Part shown: piece by piece, positions 21,701 through 33,182 of the stretch
Layout of the letters: each line of letters opens with the position of its first letter
How positions within the stretch are numbered: the stretch's first letter is position 1
Assembly: GCA_011032825.1 (NCBI GenBank)
Contig: JAADJZ010000016.1
Span: 930,001-994,000, forward strand
DNA from: Massariosphaeria phaeospora
Taxonomy: Eukaryota; Ascomycota; Dothideomycetes; Pleosporales
DNA length: 64,000 nt
Direction: 5' to 3'
Position numbers and translations under genes: made by a program
Notes under the pieces: generated by a model
What the model was told of the DNA's origin: nothing
The model's input: the letters and a program-made list of their open reading frames with translations, nothing else
Database searches by the model: none

Positions 21701-24120
21701 TGAAACATAATGTTCATAGTTTCACCACTCGCTGGGACCCAGAAGCCAATGGCAGGGCCGTGATTGATTCTGTAGGCGATGCGTGTCTGGCTTGTACCGA
21801 GCGCAATTTCGAGATTGAAACGCCAAAACGTAACACCGCGTTCAGCATGCAGCCGAACTCCGGGAAATTCCCGTACCTTGCCCAATCTCTCTCCGTCTTT
21901 TTTCCATAAGCGTGAGGACTTGTGTGTCTGGTTTCCACCGCTATTATTTGAACCGACCCGCCATTCTTGGAATAGACCATGATGATCTTCGATCCGGGAC
22001 AAATCTTCATCTTCGAGGATCTCATCAATTGGTTTGGCATACAGGGTAGTTCCCGTTCTGCCGACTTTGACCTGTCCCTCGAGTGGATCGATATAGGCTG
22101 GGTTGAAGTTTTCGGTATCGACCTCGTCCGGCGGAGGTGGGAGTAAGTCCATCGGTTGCTTAAATAGTCGCAACGTCGGTGGCTTCTCGTAGGAAGACTG
22201 CCCGTCGACTGTCACAATCATGACGCTTCCCCTCCACACTTCTCTCTCTTTGCCTGTCTTGCTCTTGTCCCTGCGGAGGCCGGTGTAGCGTAACAGAGGG
22301 CCACATTTGAGATACAGGGGAGGGCTGAATGCGGTCTGCTCCTTTGGTTCATCGATATAGCCGTCAAAGGATGATTCCACGTAGCTGCTCGACTGTTGAC
22401 GTCGTGTAGAACCACTCTGCTCCCACCAAGCTTTCTTAGTGGTACCAGACGTCACAGGAGCATCCAGGTCAAGATCCTCAGCACCTAGGGTCACCGTGGG
22501 TGCGCCTCTCCATTCGTCCAGCATCGGCGGTGCCACGTAACGCCTATCAGGTTCTAAATCATGGGAGAACACGTTGGGCACATGCTGGTTCTCCAGAGAC
22601 TCTTGCGAGTCTACTGGCTGTGGCTCGGGCACAGATGGCGCAAAAGCCACGCCACGACGTGTGTTGGAAACAGGCGCAGATGGGTCAAGCGGCGAAGGAT
22701 AGTCGAGCCCCCTATTCCCCTGTTTGTTATCGATGCGCTCTTGCTCCATTGCCATTTGCGCCGCGATGATCCCTCTACTATCTCTTCTTCTGTCATTGTT
22801 GTTGTTGGGGTCCCTCGGGGTAGGAGGGAGGTCTTTTGACAAGCGTCTGCTGTCATAGCGACCGACGTTGGCTCCAACAGGTCTAGAAGCGTTGGGCGGG
22901 TCTTCAACTCCATATAAGCCCAATCCAGTAGGTACTGCAACTGGTTTTCGCTGAATCTTCTGGGGCTCATTGGCCTCCAATCCCCTCGTCGTGCCGGCCC
23001 GGTCGCGGAAACTGCCGGTGCCACGCGAGAGTACGGCGGGCTCCTTGCCCTTCAGGCTGGGCATGCGACTGACAGTGCCATCCACCTGAGCCAATCGATC
23101 CTTGTGGCCTTGAGATGTTGAAAATAACTGTTGGTTCCTGGGTCGAGAGCTGGCGCGTTGCAGGGCTGCTGCGGCTTCGCCCCTGGAAGGGTCCCATGGT
23201 TCGCTGATGTCGTAGCCGAACTCGTCCCCGTTCGTCTCTACGTCACTGATATCTGGCGAGTGCTGTCTCGCCGGTACTGGCATCGAAACGTGGCGTCTCC
23301 CGCCCGTCGTTCGGCCTGGTGTGTTACTGGCGGTTCTGTCCGACGTCGCCGTGGGGCCGGACACGTTGCGCTGCTGCCTCTCGGCGGCTTCGCGTACTCG
23401 ACGTGCGCGCATGTCAGCCTCGGCCTTCTCCTGTGCTGCCAGCTCTATCTCCAGTATCCTCGCCCGTCTCTCCTCTTTGCTTATGTCATCCAGTTTGCCT
23501 TCGAGTTTCTGCAATGGCGAGCGGTCCGGCACAGAGGGCCGACGGCCTGAATTCCTCCGAGACACTCCTTCAGCAGTCCCAGACAGAGGTTCGACAGGCG
23601 CGTATGGCGGTGCCCGCAGCTCCTGCAAGCGGGTGGAGGCTAGCTGGATGTTCGGCTGCTGTCTGCTCGCGTTGAGCTGGATGGTGGGGTCTCGCGACCG
23701 GCCGGAATGCGTGCGTGGCGGGCCTCGAGAGCTGCCTTTGGGCGCATAGGGGTCTCTGTACGCAGTCGGGGGAGGCCCGCGAGGCACATCTGGGGCGGCT
23801 GGAAGGGGTTCGGACGATAGGTCGGCCGCTATCTGCTGGCTCTGGCTCTGGCTCTGGCTCTGTCGCCGCCGGTGCGAAGAGGCGCGGGGGAGGGCGCCAT
23901 TCGAGGCAGGCGCGGCCGCGACTGGGCGGGCCGAGTTGCTGGGGATGGAGTTCGGTGCTGCAGGCGCCGCCCGTGGTCGTTGCTGTTGGGCAGGCGCGGG
24001 CTGCGCATCGACGGGGCGGCGGTACGAGGTGCGTTTGTGGGGGTAACTATCGGGGAGAGGCTGTGCGACTGGGTTGGCGGTGCGTGACGAGTATGCGCCG
24101 CTGTTCCTGTTATTCTCCAT
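18705..24120 (-). CDS. Large PhoD-like metallophosphatase-domain protein
   Basis: Two exons, 24120-21349 and 21299-18705, joined through a 49-bp intron (GTGAGT donor, GCATAG acceptor), give about 1788 residues. The N-terminal ~550 residues are low-complexity, rich in Pro, Arg and Ser, with a basic-acidic coiled-coil-like stretch (KEERRARILEIELAAQEKAE). The central part is a fungal PhoD-like phosphatase domain: GGDQIYND near residue 846, WDDHDIID at 917-924 and GGDVH near 1124-1128, which are metal-binding motifs. The intron falls within the domain, between DIID and GFGSYPHHF. The C-terminal ~500 residues are again disordered and serine-rich. Similar long proteins are conserved in ascomycetes; the substrate is unknown to me. 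Extra introns in the disordered parts cannot be excluded. Confidence 0.85.
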
Positions 24121-25148
24121 GCTGCGCCCGGCTCATACAGAGACGGTCAAGCGCTGGGTTGAGATGGGGGGAGACGATGGGCGCGGGTGTTGGGGGAGCT
24201 GGACGGCGTGCGGTTCAGCTTCAAGACACTGGCGAGGTAACACTGTGCACCTGGGGCTACTTGGAGGACACGTCGACGGGCTGTGAGACACAAGGAGCTA
24301 CCTAGAGTATTTACGGCGGAAGCGCAACGCGGAGGTGCTGCGGAGGTGCGATGCGGCGCGATGCGATGGGTGGGAGGGGGTCGCAATGGCTAGAAACAAG
24401 AGCGCGCAACGACGAAGGACATCAATTGGACGACTGCCAGGAAAGAGACACTGTGTACATGGGCAGACAGCACGCAGAGGGCAGCGGGCCGTCTTGATAT
24501 GCCTCTAGGGCGGCCACAAAGCAGGGCAGCGACATGCGCTGGCGGCGTAATTCGGAGGCTGGTCGGTCGGGCGTGGTGGTGGCTGGCCGGCCCCATGGCG
24601 CTTGCACTTGACGGTTGACGCTTGCCCGCCCGCCGCTGCTGCTGCTCACTCGCCGCTCACCGCCTGCTGTTCTGCCGTCCGCGCCTCCCCTTTCGCCGCT
24701 TTCCCCGTCTGGGCGCTGGGCTGGTTAGCAGATGTGTCTTCGACCGCAAGTTGCAACACCACACTCCAGCAACGCGCTGCGTTTCAGCCGTCGTCTCTCC
24801 ACGCCGTCACCCCCGCTCGCGGCCTTGTCTCTCTTTCACTGCCACCACGCTCTGTATCTTTACCCTTCTGCTTTTCCTTCTGCCCTTCTCGCCCGGTCCA
24901 AGGATCCGAAATTAACTCCGGCACTTGACAATCCTCCCGTCTACCGCTTCTTCACCGGACTCCTCAGCTTTCACCGCAGTCCCCAGCTTTCCCCGCCACC
25001 CTGTGACCGCGACATCACCAACGCGTCGTGCGCTGACCGCTTTCACTCGTTGTTGTTCGAGCAGTCGCCGCTCCTTCACTGGGGTTGCTCAGGCACATGG
25101 TAACGGGCGCCTCCCTTGCCTGAGTGAGATCTTCGACAGCAAGTCAAC
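24121..25148. promoter_or_regulatory. Divergent promoter region between the PhoD-like gene and kexin
   Basis: About 1 kb between the two start codons. It includes a C/T-rich leader (24750-25100) before the kexin ATG. No TATA box or recognised gene; open frames on both strands are C/T-rich artefacts. Confidence 0.55.
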
Positions 25149-27692
25149 ATGCGCCTTCTGGGCGTCTGCAGCCTGCTCTCTGCAGCGGCACTGGTCTCGG
25201 CGGCCCACCTGCCGCCGCGGAACTATACGACGCACGACTACTACGCCGTCCATCTTTCCGCTGCGACATCCCCGACGGAGCTGGCTGCGCATTTGGGACT
25301 CGACTACGAGGGTACGCTTGGCGCACTCGACGACCACCACGTTTTCCGGGCCCCGAAACACGACCATGATATTGTCGACGATGCTGTGCAGGAGCTGAAG
25401 CGGCGGCGGCGGAAGCGCGAGCTTAGCCAAGAGGCGCATCTATTGGACAATATCCGCTTCACACAGAAACAAAAGATAAAACCGCGCCACTGGAAAAGGA
25501 ACGTCATTCCACGGATCGATTCGCCCGTCAGCGACGCAGTTCAGGCTCAACGAGACGTCGCTACCGAGCTGAACATCAGCGATCCGATCTTCGAGGAACA
25601 GTGGCACATCTTCAACACCAAGACGCCCGGCAACGACCTCAACGTGACGGACGTGTGGCTGCAAGGTATCACCGGCAAGAATGTTACCGCATGTATCGTC
25701 GATGACGGTCTCGACATGGACAGTGACGATCTCAAAGACAATTTCTTCGCCGAGGGTTCGTACGATTTCAACGATCACGTAGTCCTACCAAAACCTCGGC
25801 TTTCGGATGATCGACACGGTACACGGTGCGCAGGAGAAGTAGCCGCAGGCAGGAACAACGCATGTGGAGTCGGCGTTGCCTACGACTCGAAGATTTCTGG
25901 AGTGCGCATCCTATCAGGAGATATCACAGACATGGACGAGGCCTTGGCCATCAACTACGAGCTCCAGCAGAACCATATATACTCGTGTTCCTGGGGTCCT
26001 CCCGATGATGGCAAAACGATGCAAGGCCCTGGAATTCTTATCGAGAAAGCCATGGTCACTGCGGTCCAACAGGGCCGCGGCGGGAAAGGCTCCATATACG
26101 TTTTCGCTGCAGGTAACGGTGCTGCAGCTGACGACAACTGCAACTTCGACGGGTACACCAACAGTATCTACAGCATCACCGTGGGTGCTATTGATAAGAA
26201 CAACCTTCATCCCTACTATTCGGAGGCCTGCTCAGCCCAGCTTGTCGTTACTTATAGCTCTGGCAGTGGCGACAGTATTCACACCACCGATGTGGGGACG
26301 AATAAATGCACCGGCCAGCATGGCGGTACTTCGGCTGCTGGTCCTATTGGAGTCGGGACATTTGCACTGGTACTCCAAGCCAATCCGAACTTGACCTGGC
26401 GAGACGTTCAGTGGCTTACCGTGATGACTGCCGTTCCCTTCGATCAACCGAGTGACTGGACGAAGACCACCCTCGGGCGTTCGTACAGTCATCAGTTTGG
26501 CTATGGCAAATTGGACGCTTACGCAATTGTCGAGGCCGCTAAGACGTGGAAACTCGTCAAGCCTCAAGTTTGGTTCTGGTCTCCCTGGATGCATGTCAAG
26601 CAGTCAATTCCGCAAGGCGATCACGGCCTCGCCAGCGTCTTCGAAGTCACTGAGCAGATGCTCAAAGATGCCAATTTCGAGCGCGTGGAACATATTACCC
26701 TCACCATGAACATCGAACATAAACGTCGAGGAGACCTCAGTGTCGAACTGATTAGTCCAGACAACATGACCAGCCACCTTTCCACCGCTCGCCGTGACGA
26801 CGAAGCCCCCTATGGCTACGTCGACTGGACGTTCATGAGCGTTGCCCACTGGGGCGAAAAGGGCATCGGGAAATGGACCGTCATTGTCAAGGACGCCATA
26901 GTAAACGAGCACGAGGGGACATTCACAGACTGGAAACTGCGCCTCTGGGGCGAGGCCATTGATGGGTCAAAGACTGAGCTTCTACCCATACCTACAGAGC
27001 ATGACGACGATGATCACGACGTCATTGACGACCATCCCGCTCACACTACCTCCGTCAACATTCCATCCGGTACTCCCTCGGTCACGGCCAATCCCGCGGA
27101 CCATCCTGACCGCCCCGTGAACCAGAAGCCCTCTAACACCCAGCAGGCAGCGGACCCGTCGTCGACTGCCGCCTTCGAAACACCTATTTCAGCCTCGCCA
27201 TCATCAACGCCCTCGTCTACGCCTTCTGCAACCGCTTTGCCGAATAACTTTCTCCCCTCGCCATTTCCTACATTTGGTGTGTCTAAACGCACTCAAATCT
27301 GGATATATGGAAGCATTGGACTGATTCTTGTATTCTGTGCTAGCCTAGGTACCTACCTCTTCTTGGTCGGGCGGAAAGGAAGCGGAGCCGATCGCGATGA
27401 CTACGAGTTCGAGATCTTGGACGATGCGGATGACGACGAAGGCGGCGCGAGGACGGGGATGCTGAACGGTGCGGCTGGAGGCCGGAAAGGCAGAAGAGCG
27501 AAGAGAGGAGGTGAGCTTTACGATGCTTTCGCGGGGGAAAGTGATGAGGATCTGCTGAGCGACAGTGATGGGGAGGATGGGCCGTACACAGATCGACAGG
27601 AACGGGAGTACGACGAAAAGGCGGACGTAAGAGAGGGAAGCGAGGCAGAAGGGAGCAGCTCGAGCGGGAGCGCAACTGGCAACCGGCTGTGA
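25149..27692 (+). CDS. KEX2: Kexin, Golgi dibasic-processing subtilisin-like protease
   Basis: Single uninterrupted frame of 847 residues. Kexin cleaves after KR and RR in secretory precursors in the late Golgi. A signal peptide (residues 1-18) is followed by a prodomain with basic sites (RRRRKR, HWKR near residues 91 and 117). The catalytic residues are Asp185 (VDDGLD), His223 (RHGTRC), oxyanion Asn323 (AAGN) and Ser395 (GGTSAAGP). A P domain follows (WFWSPWMHVKQSIPQG to FTDWKLRLWGE), then a Ser/Thr-rich stalk. A single membrane helix lies near residues 717-738 and an acidic cytoplasmic tail follows. Every expected part is present. Likely substrates in this window include the secreted proteins at 13-16 kb. 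Confidence 0.97.
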   Translation: MRLLGVCSLLSAAALVSAAHLPPRNYTTHDYYAVHLSAATSPTELAAHLGLDYEGTLGALDDHHVFRAPKHDHDIVDDAVQELKRRRRKRELSQEAHLLDNIRFTQKQKIKPRHWKRNVIPRIDSPVSDAVQAQRDVATELNISDPIFEEQWHIFNTKTPGNDLNVTDVWLQGITGKNVTACIVDDGLDMDSDDLKDNFFAEGSYDFNDHVVLPKPRLSDDRHGTRCAGEVAAGRNNACGVGVAYDSKISGVRILSGDITDMDEALAINYELQQNHIYSCSWGPPDDGKTMQGPGILIEKAMVTAVQQGRGGKGSIYVFAAGNGAAADDNCNFDGYTNSIYSITVGAIDKNNLHPYYSEACSAQLVVTYSSGSGDSIHTTDVGTNKCTGQHGGTSAAGPIGVGTFALVLQANPNLTWRDVQWLTVMTAVPFDQPSDWTKTTLGRSYSHQFGYGKLDAYAIVEAAKTWKLVKPQVWFWSPWMHVKQSIPQGDHGLASVFEVTEQMLKDANFERVEHITLTMNIEHKRRGDLSVELISPDNMTSHLSTARRDDEAPYGYVDWTFMSVAHWGEKGIGKWTVIVKDAIVNEHEGTFTDWKLRLWGEAIDGSKTELLPIPTEHDDDDHDVIDDHPAHTTSVNIPSGTPSVTANPADHPDRPVNQKPSNTQQAADPSSTAAFETPISASPSSTPSSTPSATALPNNFLPSPFPTFGVSKRTQIWIYGSIGLILVFCASLGTYLFLVGRKGSGADRDDYEFEILDDADDDEGGARTGMLNGAAGGRKGRRAKRGGELYDAFAGESDEDLLSDSDGEDGPYTDRQEREYDEKADVREGSEAEGSSSSGSATGNRL

Positions 27693-27918
27693 ATAGGCGG
27701 TTCATTGTTCTAGTAGTTGTTTATATCATTGGGTGGCGTTATTCCTACAGGCTCTGTAAATACATTGGATCTGTAACGGCCTTGCTCTCATTTTGTGTGA
27801 CTTGAGGCTCTGTTGGTGCTTTCTGATCTGCAGCGCTAGGGTCACCGCCTTGGCAGAAACATTAAAAAGTTCATCCCACTTGGCCAGCCCGCTGCTTGAC
27901 TTCCTCACACCACACACC

Positions 27919-29130
27919 ATGTCTGACGAAATAGCGTCAAAACTGCTCCACTTCAAGGGCCACCGCCATATCACGACGCGCCTCCTCCTTGCTACGCTCA
28001 CCGGCCGCCCCATCCGCATCTCCGAAATCCGCTCTTCATCCACACAACCCGGTCTCTCGCGCTCCGAAGTCAACTTCATACGGCTGCTCGACGCAGTCAC
28101 CAATGGCGCACAAGTACAATTTGGCATGACCGGTACGACGCTGGTGTATAGGCCAGGTCTCATCACAGGCTCTGCGGAAGGGCTGGGAGCAGCCGGTGGT
28201 GTGCTGCGACATGAGATCCCACGGGATTGTGCGCGACGCGGTATCAGTTGGTGGCTAATACCGCTATGCGTGCTGGCGCCATTCTCCAAGGGCAACATGA
28301 ACGTGGTGTTCCATGGAGAGGGTTGCGTCACATCATCAACACCATTAGGCGATGTCTCGGCGGACACGGTGCGCACGGCTATCCTACCCCTCTACCGGAA
28401 CTATGGAATCGAGCGGAATATCGAGTTGCGGATACTGAAGCGGAGCTGTGCGCCTGCAGCTGGGAAGAGCGCGGGAGGGGAGGTGCAGCTGGTGTTCAAC
28501 CACCAGGTCCGGTTACCAAAAACACTGCATCTCATGAATCCAGGGCGCGTCAAGAGAATACGCGGGGTCGCATACGCAGTCGGCGTGTCGGGCTCGAACA
28601 ACGCCAGGACAATCGAGGTGGCGAGGGGCATCCTGAACAAATTCGTGCCAGACACGTACATCTTCTCCGACGTGTCCTCGGCGCCGCTCATACCGACCAA
28701 GGCCACCCCGTCCGTCAAGACCAAAGGCGCCGTGGGCTTCGGCCTCAGCCTCGTGGCCGAATCCTCGACAAACTGCCTGTACTCGGCCGACGTGTCGTCG
28801 CCGCCGCAGGGCGGCACCCCCGCCGAAGACATCGGCAAGCAGTGCGCCTACCAGCTCCTCGAAGTCATCTCGCGCGGCGGCTGCGTCGAGCCCATTGCTG
28901 CGCCCACGGCGCTCCTGCTCATGGCTATGGGCTCCGAGGACGTCGGCAGACTGGCCCTGGGGAGAGATGTGCTGGGCAGCGAGGATGTCATACAGCTTGG
29001 GAGGGACTCGAAGGTGTTTGGGGGGAGTGGGTGGGGGTTCAGAGATGCTGGGGGTGAGAAGAGCGAGGGCGAGGTTGTGGTGAGTGTGGTGGGGAGGGGG
29101 GTGGGTAATGTGGGGAGGAAGGTTGCTTAG
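27919..29130 (+). CDS. RCL1: RNA 3'-phosphate cyclase-like protein Rcl1, 18S rRNA processing
   Basis: Single exon of 403 residues, starting at ATG 27919 (MSDEIASKLLHFKGH); upstream in-frame codons are not ATG. Rcl1 acts with Bms1 in the small-subunit processome in early pre-18S rRNA processing. The family fold is recognised from RFKGHRHIT-like opening, SEVNFIRLLDAVTNG, YRPGLITGS, RRGISWWLIPL and NPGRVKRIRGVAYAVGVS. It lacks the cyclase catalytic histidine signature, as Rcl1 proteins do. The tail (about residues 370-403) is glycine-rich. It starts 227 bp downstream of the kexin stop. Confidence 0.95.
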   Translation: MSDEIASKLLHFKGHRHITTRLLLATLTGRPIRISEIRSSSTQPGLSRSEVNFIRLLDAVTNGAQVQFGMTGTTLVYRPGLITGSAEGLGAAGGVLRHEIPRDCARRGISWWLIPLCVLAPFSKGNMNVVFHGEGCVTSSTPLGDVSADTVRTAILPLYRNYGIERNIELRILKRSCAPAAGKSAGGEVQLVFNHQVRLPKTLHLMNPGRVKRIRGVAYAVGVSGSNNARTIEVARGILNKFVPDTYIFSDVSSAPLIPTKATPSVKTKGAVGFGLSLVAESSTNCLYSADVSSPPQGGTPAEDIGKQCAYQLLEVISRGGCVEPIAAPTALLLMAMGSEDVGRLALGRDVLGSEDVIQLGRDSKVFGGSGWGFRDAGGEKSEGEVVVSVVGRGVGNVGRKVA

Positions 29131-29582
29131 ATGCACAGCCTTGTTTCACGGGGTATGGGGGTGGATGATAGTAGTGAGAGTGATAGTTACGGAGCAATAG
29201 TGAACAGTGATACCCAACTTTCTTCGATGGAGTTTGGTTGGGCGCGAAACAACAGCTAAACGCAACTATCGGTTCCCCCGTGAAACATGACACGCTACTC
29301 ATATATCTATGTCTATATAAGACAAATCGTGGGGAATTCGCGAATATCAAGAGGAAAAGTAGGTTGCCGGCCAGATCAAGCGGGCTGCCGCCAGATCGCG
29401 TAGCTACCGGTGTGCACGGACGCGCGGACCCACTAGTTTCGCGATTTCCGGGGTTCTCGAGTCTTGAGTCGCGTCTACCCTTTACAACCACGCCTTCAAC
29501 GCCCTTTTCCAATCGCGAGCGAGCGAGGACGCTCTGGACGGCTCTTTATTACACGCAGCTACGCATGGATCGGTGACACGCA
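29131..29582. promoter_or_regulatory. Intergenic region between RCL1 and the Rtc4-like gene
   Basis: About 450 bp with the RCL1 3' end and the next promoter. TATATCTATGTCTATATAAG lies near 29303-29322. No gene recognised. Confidence 0.5.
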
Positions 29583-31237
29583 ATGCCTCTACTGTCGAGA
29601 AAACGGGCCGCACCATTGCTCAGACAAGTGGGAAACAAGCCACACGCCAGTGCGGACGACCATGAAGAGACGGCTGGGACACAGAAGGAGGAGATGAAAG
29701 GGGGCCAGGTGGAAGAGGAGGATATATATGGAGAGCCACTGTCATCGAGCGATGAGGCCGCAGCCCCGCCTCCGCAGGCGTCGCAACCGTCGCGGACCTC
29801 GAATGGAGCGCAATCGGTGAAAGCGGCGAAAGCGAAAAGCACACCGGAGATGACTACAACGAGACGGAGACCTCAAGCAAGGGCTCCGCGCGTACCGAAA
29901 ACGGGATCATATCTGAAGGGCAGACAAGACAAGGCGAAGAGGGGGTTGGCGGACGAGACGGACAAGGAGAATCAGTGCTCGAGTCCGCAGGGGGGAGCTG
30001 AGGAGAGCGGCGAAGGAGTCTTGAATCCTGAGATGGGCCACCGGAGGTCTAAGAAGCCGAAGACCTTTACGACTAAGAATATACACGCAACGGCCAGCTA
30101 TGCGAGTAAGGTGTTCTGGAGGTGTTATGGACTAGTACTCGTATTCTAATGTGCATAGAACCCACCACGTATTCTACGAAAGCCTCGGCCAAGGCAGTGC
30201 CGTCGACGAAGACCAGCCGACGCGATATCAAACGCGAGTCTGTGGAGGAGGAGGATGACTCGGATAACTGTAGTCTGGCATCTCTGGACTACGGCGACCT
30301 GACAGCTGCAGAGAAGAATACTTCCATGCCGGCAAGAACACGAATCAAGAAAGTCGAACCGCCGCCCACGCCACCCCCGCGGCCCAACCTCCTCGAACAG
30401 CTCGGCAACTACAAACACGACTCCACCACCCCACCCGCCAGCTCCCAGCCCTCGCACGCCCACTCGTCCACGCACCTCAACCTCAACCCGCACTCCTCCG
30501 GCCCCAGCAGCCCGCTCTCCTCCCTCCCCTCCACCCCGCAAGAATCCGCCGAAACCCTCGAAAAGTACTTCGCGGACCTCCCCCCCAACACCCGCGACGA
30601 CCAATGCCCGCTATGCCAAGCGCCCGTCTCGCCGACACACTACCGCAGCTTCTGGACCGGCAAAGCCCTGCGCCTGGGCCATCAAACCGCCTTCTGCAAG
30701 CAGCACCACCAGCGCAGCGCCGCGGCCGAGTACGCAAAACAGGGCTACCCGCGCATCGACTGGGCCGCGCTGCCCGCGCGCATCGCAGCCAAGAAGCCGC
30801 AACTCACCGCCATCCTGCGCGACACGGCGCCCGAGCCCAGCACATTCCGCCTCGCACACGCCGCAGCCGTGCGCAGCGGCCGCGAGCTCAAAGTGCGCGC
30901 CATGCTGGCCGACGACAGCATCCTGCGCTCCTCCACGGGCTACTACGGCGCGCGGGGGTTCCGCGTTATGATGGAGGTAATGACGGGCCAGCTCAGGGAT
31001 GTGCTGGCGCAGTGTCAGCGGGATGATGAGGTTGTGGGGAGGTATGGGTTTGCGGCGTTTATGCGCGAGGTGTTGGTGCCGGAGTTGACGTTGTTGCTTG
31101 TGGGGGAGGATTTGGGGGGGGTGGGGGTGGAGAGGGCGAGGGAGGTGGTGGGGGGGAGTGGCGAGGTGGGGTGGGTGGTGAATGAGGAGGTGGAGGATAG
31201 GGTGGAAGGGGAGGGGGAGGGGAGTGATGGGGAGTGA
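29583..31237 (+). CDS. Rtc4-domain protein
   Basis: Exons 29583-30105 and 30159-31237 (AGTAAGG donor context, GCATAG acceptor) give 533 residues. The N-terminal ~300 residues are disordered and basic-acidic, with several nuclear-localisation-like clusters (RRSKKPKTFTTKN). The C-terminal ~215 residues resemble the RTC4-like domain of yeast restriction-of-telomere-capping protein 4. Features include DDQCPLCQAPVSP (cysteines 324 and 327), GHQTAFCKQHH, YPRIDWAALPARI and STGYYGARGFRVM near the end. In yeast Rtc4 is linked genetically to telomere capping; the biochemical role is unknown. The last 60 residues are Gly/Glu/Val-rich. Confidence 0.8.
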
Positions 31238-31581
31238 GCAGTAGGGGGGTGGGTATAATATGGCAAATTATGGGGCATCTTCTCGGCGCTGGGTTCTTTG
31301 GGCGGCATATTATGGCTACGGGCATCGACATCGGAATGGGAAATAGGGACTATGGTCTCGGGGTGGTGGGTAGGTCGTTTGTTCTTGGGACTTTTGGTCC
31401 TCTTTGTTATCGAATGTTGCGATGGCTAAGTATACGAGTATACTATCTAGTAGCTATTTACTTTACTGTTTGACTCAGTTCAGTACAGTGCAGTTTCGGG
31501 TTCGGTTTCAATTTCAGTTCATTTTCAGGTTCGGTCGCGCAAGTGTTGTGTTTTGCTCACTCTGGCGGTAAGCGGAACGGG
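31238..31581. other. Spacer before array 2
   Basis: No gene. It contains a run of CAGTTCAGTACAGTGCAGTTT-type sequence (31477-31530). The first TATA unit of array 2 follows. Confidence 0.5.
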
Positions 31582-31694
31582 TATATAAACCCCCTCTTCT
31601 TCCGCTTACTTCCTTTTCTTTTCTTCACAGAGTGTCTGTAGGGAGGAGGGGGAGGGGCTCTAAAATTACTTGATCGGAGATGTGATGGTGCTGG
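31582..31694 (+). repeat. Array 2 unit 1
   Basis: TATATAAA 31582-31589, heptamer TCTAAAA 31659-31665, spacer 19 nt, ATGGTGCTGG 31685. No GATGATG box upstream. The ATG opens a 31-codon frame beginning MVLEWGWSW. Confidence 0.75.
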
Positions 31695-31800
31695 AGTGGG
31701 GTTGGAGTTGGAGTGTGAGCATGGAGAAAGATAAGCATGGGAAAGGAAAGGAAATGAGTATTGGAAGGGGGGAGATGTGATGTGATACTGTGGAGATTGG

Positions 31801-31997
31801 TGATGATAATGATGATGGTGATACGCACCGCTGCTGGATACAGCACAGCACAGAGAACACAGCACTGACAGATAGCTGGCGAAGGGGTATATAAGCCCCC
31901 CCTTCTTCCGCTCACTTCCTCCTCTCCTTTCTTGTATACACGGCTTATTGCTGGGAAGGGGCTCTAAAAGATCTAATAAGGAGCCTAATGGTGCTGG
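31801..31997 (+). repeat. Array 2 unit 2
   Basis: Upstream box ending in GATACGCACC 31820-31829, TATATAAG 31888-31895, TCTAAAA 31963-31969, spacer 18 nt, ATGGTGCTGG 31988. The frame begins MVLVLVLVLG and has 22 codons. Confidence 0.8.
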
Positions 31998-32101
31998 TGC
32001 TGGTGCTGGTGCTGGGTCTGGGGTTGAAGTTACCATGCGTGGAGGGGGGAACATGAACGGGATAGATGTAATGGTGTGGGGATTGCGGGGGTGATGTAGG
32101 G

Positions 32102-32275
32102 TGATGATGATGATACTCCGCACCACCGCAACGGCACTGACAAAGAACAGGCGGTGGATGAGAACGGATCAGGTATATAAGCCCCCTCTTTCTGCTGTTT
32201 ACTTCCTTCTTTTCTCTTCTTCACAGTTGGTTGGGGGATTCTAAAAAATAACGGTATTGCCTATAATGGTGCTGG
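32102..32275 (+). repeat. Array 2 unit 3
   Basis: Upstream box TGATGATGATGATACTCCGC at 32102 with CCGCACC at 32118-32124, TATATAAG 32174-32181, TCTAAAA 32240-32246, spacer 19 nt, ATGGTGCTGG 32266. The frame begins MVLVLSCVG and has 20 codons. Confidence 0.8.
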
Positions 32276-32387
32276 TGCTGTCGTGTGTTGGTGCTGCTGT
32301 TCTAAAACTACGAAATATGGATGGATGATGTAGGATTGTGGGCGAGAAAGAGGCAGAAGCAGATGGAGACACGGGATGATAATGGTA

Positions 32388-32566
32388 GTGATGATGCGCA
32401 CCACTACCGTGACTACAACACACTGCGGCATCACGTAGCTCAACATAACGAGCGGGTATATAAGCCCCCTATTTTTCGCTCACATCACGCTTTTCTTATA
32501 TACACAGCTGGGCTGATTGTCAGCGGCGGGTTCTAAAACTAGCTGGAAAAAGGTCGATGGAGCTGG
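32388..32566 (+). repeat. Array 2 unit 4
   Basis: GTGATGATGCGCACC 32388-32402, TATATAAG 32457-32464, TCTAAAA 32532-32538, spacer 18 nt, ATGGAGCTGG 32557. By chance its frame stays open for 89 codons through the next upstream box (Asp/His-rich). Confidence 0.8.
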
Positions 32567-32659
32567 GGCTGGTGTTGGTGTTTCTTAAAAGACAAAAACA
32601 ACGGGTGGATGGTGGGGGATTGTGGGCGAGAAGGGGGCGGAAGCACAGGGAGACATCGG

Positions 32660-32869
32660 ATGATGATCATGATGATCATGATAAGCAACACCCACACAAC
32701 GATATCATACCTGTAGTCAGCGCAGTGTTACCTGTCCTAGCGCAGAGAACGGGTCAGATATATAAGCCCCCCTTTCTTGTCTCTTCCTTCCTCCCCTCCT
32801 CTCTTGTGTACACAGCTGATTGTTAGTAGTGTGTTCTAAACATGCTAGTCATAAATTTTATGGTGTTGG
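32660..32869 (+). repeat. Array 2 unit 5
   Basis: Upstream TGATGATCATGATGATCATG starting 32660 with a CACCCAC end, TATATAAG 32759-32766, TCTAAAC 32835-32841, spacer 18 nt, ATGGTGTTGG 32860. The frame begins MVLVLEVL and has 11 codons. Confidence 0.75.
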
Positions 32870-32960
32870 TGTTGGAGGTATTGCTGTTTCCGTAAAAGAG
32901 AAAAAAACATGAAGTGGATGGCGCGGAGATTGCGGGCCAGGAAGGACGTGATAATCGTGA

Positions 32961-33125
32961 CGATAATGCGTACCGCCGCGTCACATAGCTTGGTACAGAG
33001 GAAGGGTCAGGTATATAAGTTCCCCTTCTCTTGCTTCCTGTCCTTTCTTCCTTGTATCCCTAGTTGTTCGTGAGTAGAGCTCTTGGGAAACTAAAATCTG
33101 TAGTACCGATATTTCATGGTGCTGG
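32961..33125 (+). repeat. Array 2 unit 6
   Basis: CGATAATGCGTACCGC 32961-32976, TATATAAG 33012-33019, ACTAAAA 33090-33096, spacer 19 nt, ATGGTGCTGG 33116. The frame has 11 codons, MVLVLLELKDR. Confidence 0.75.
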
Positions 33126-33182
33126 TGCTGTTAGAATTGAAAGATAGATAGATGATGTGGGATTGCGACTGTGGAGGGGTGG

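Noticed and set aside
28227..29057. 276-codon plus-strand frame within RCL1
   Set aside because: Out-of-frame shadow; the Rcl1 frame is complete and conserved.
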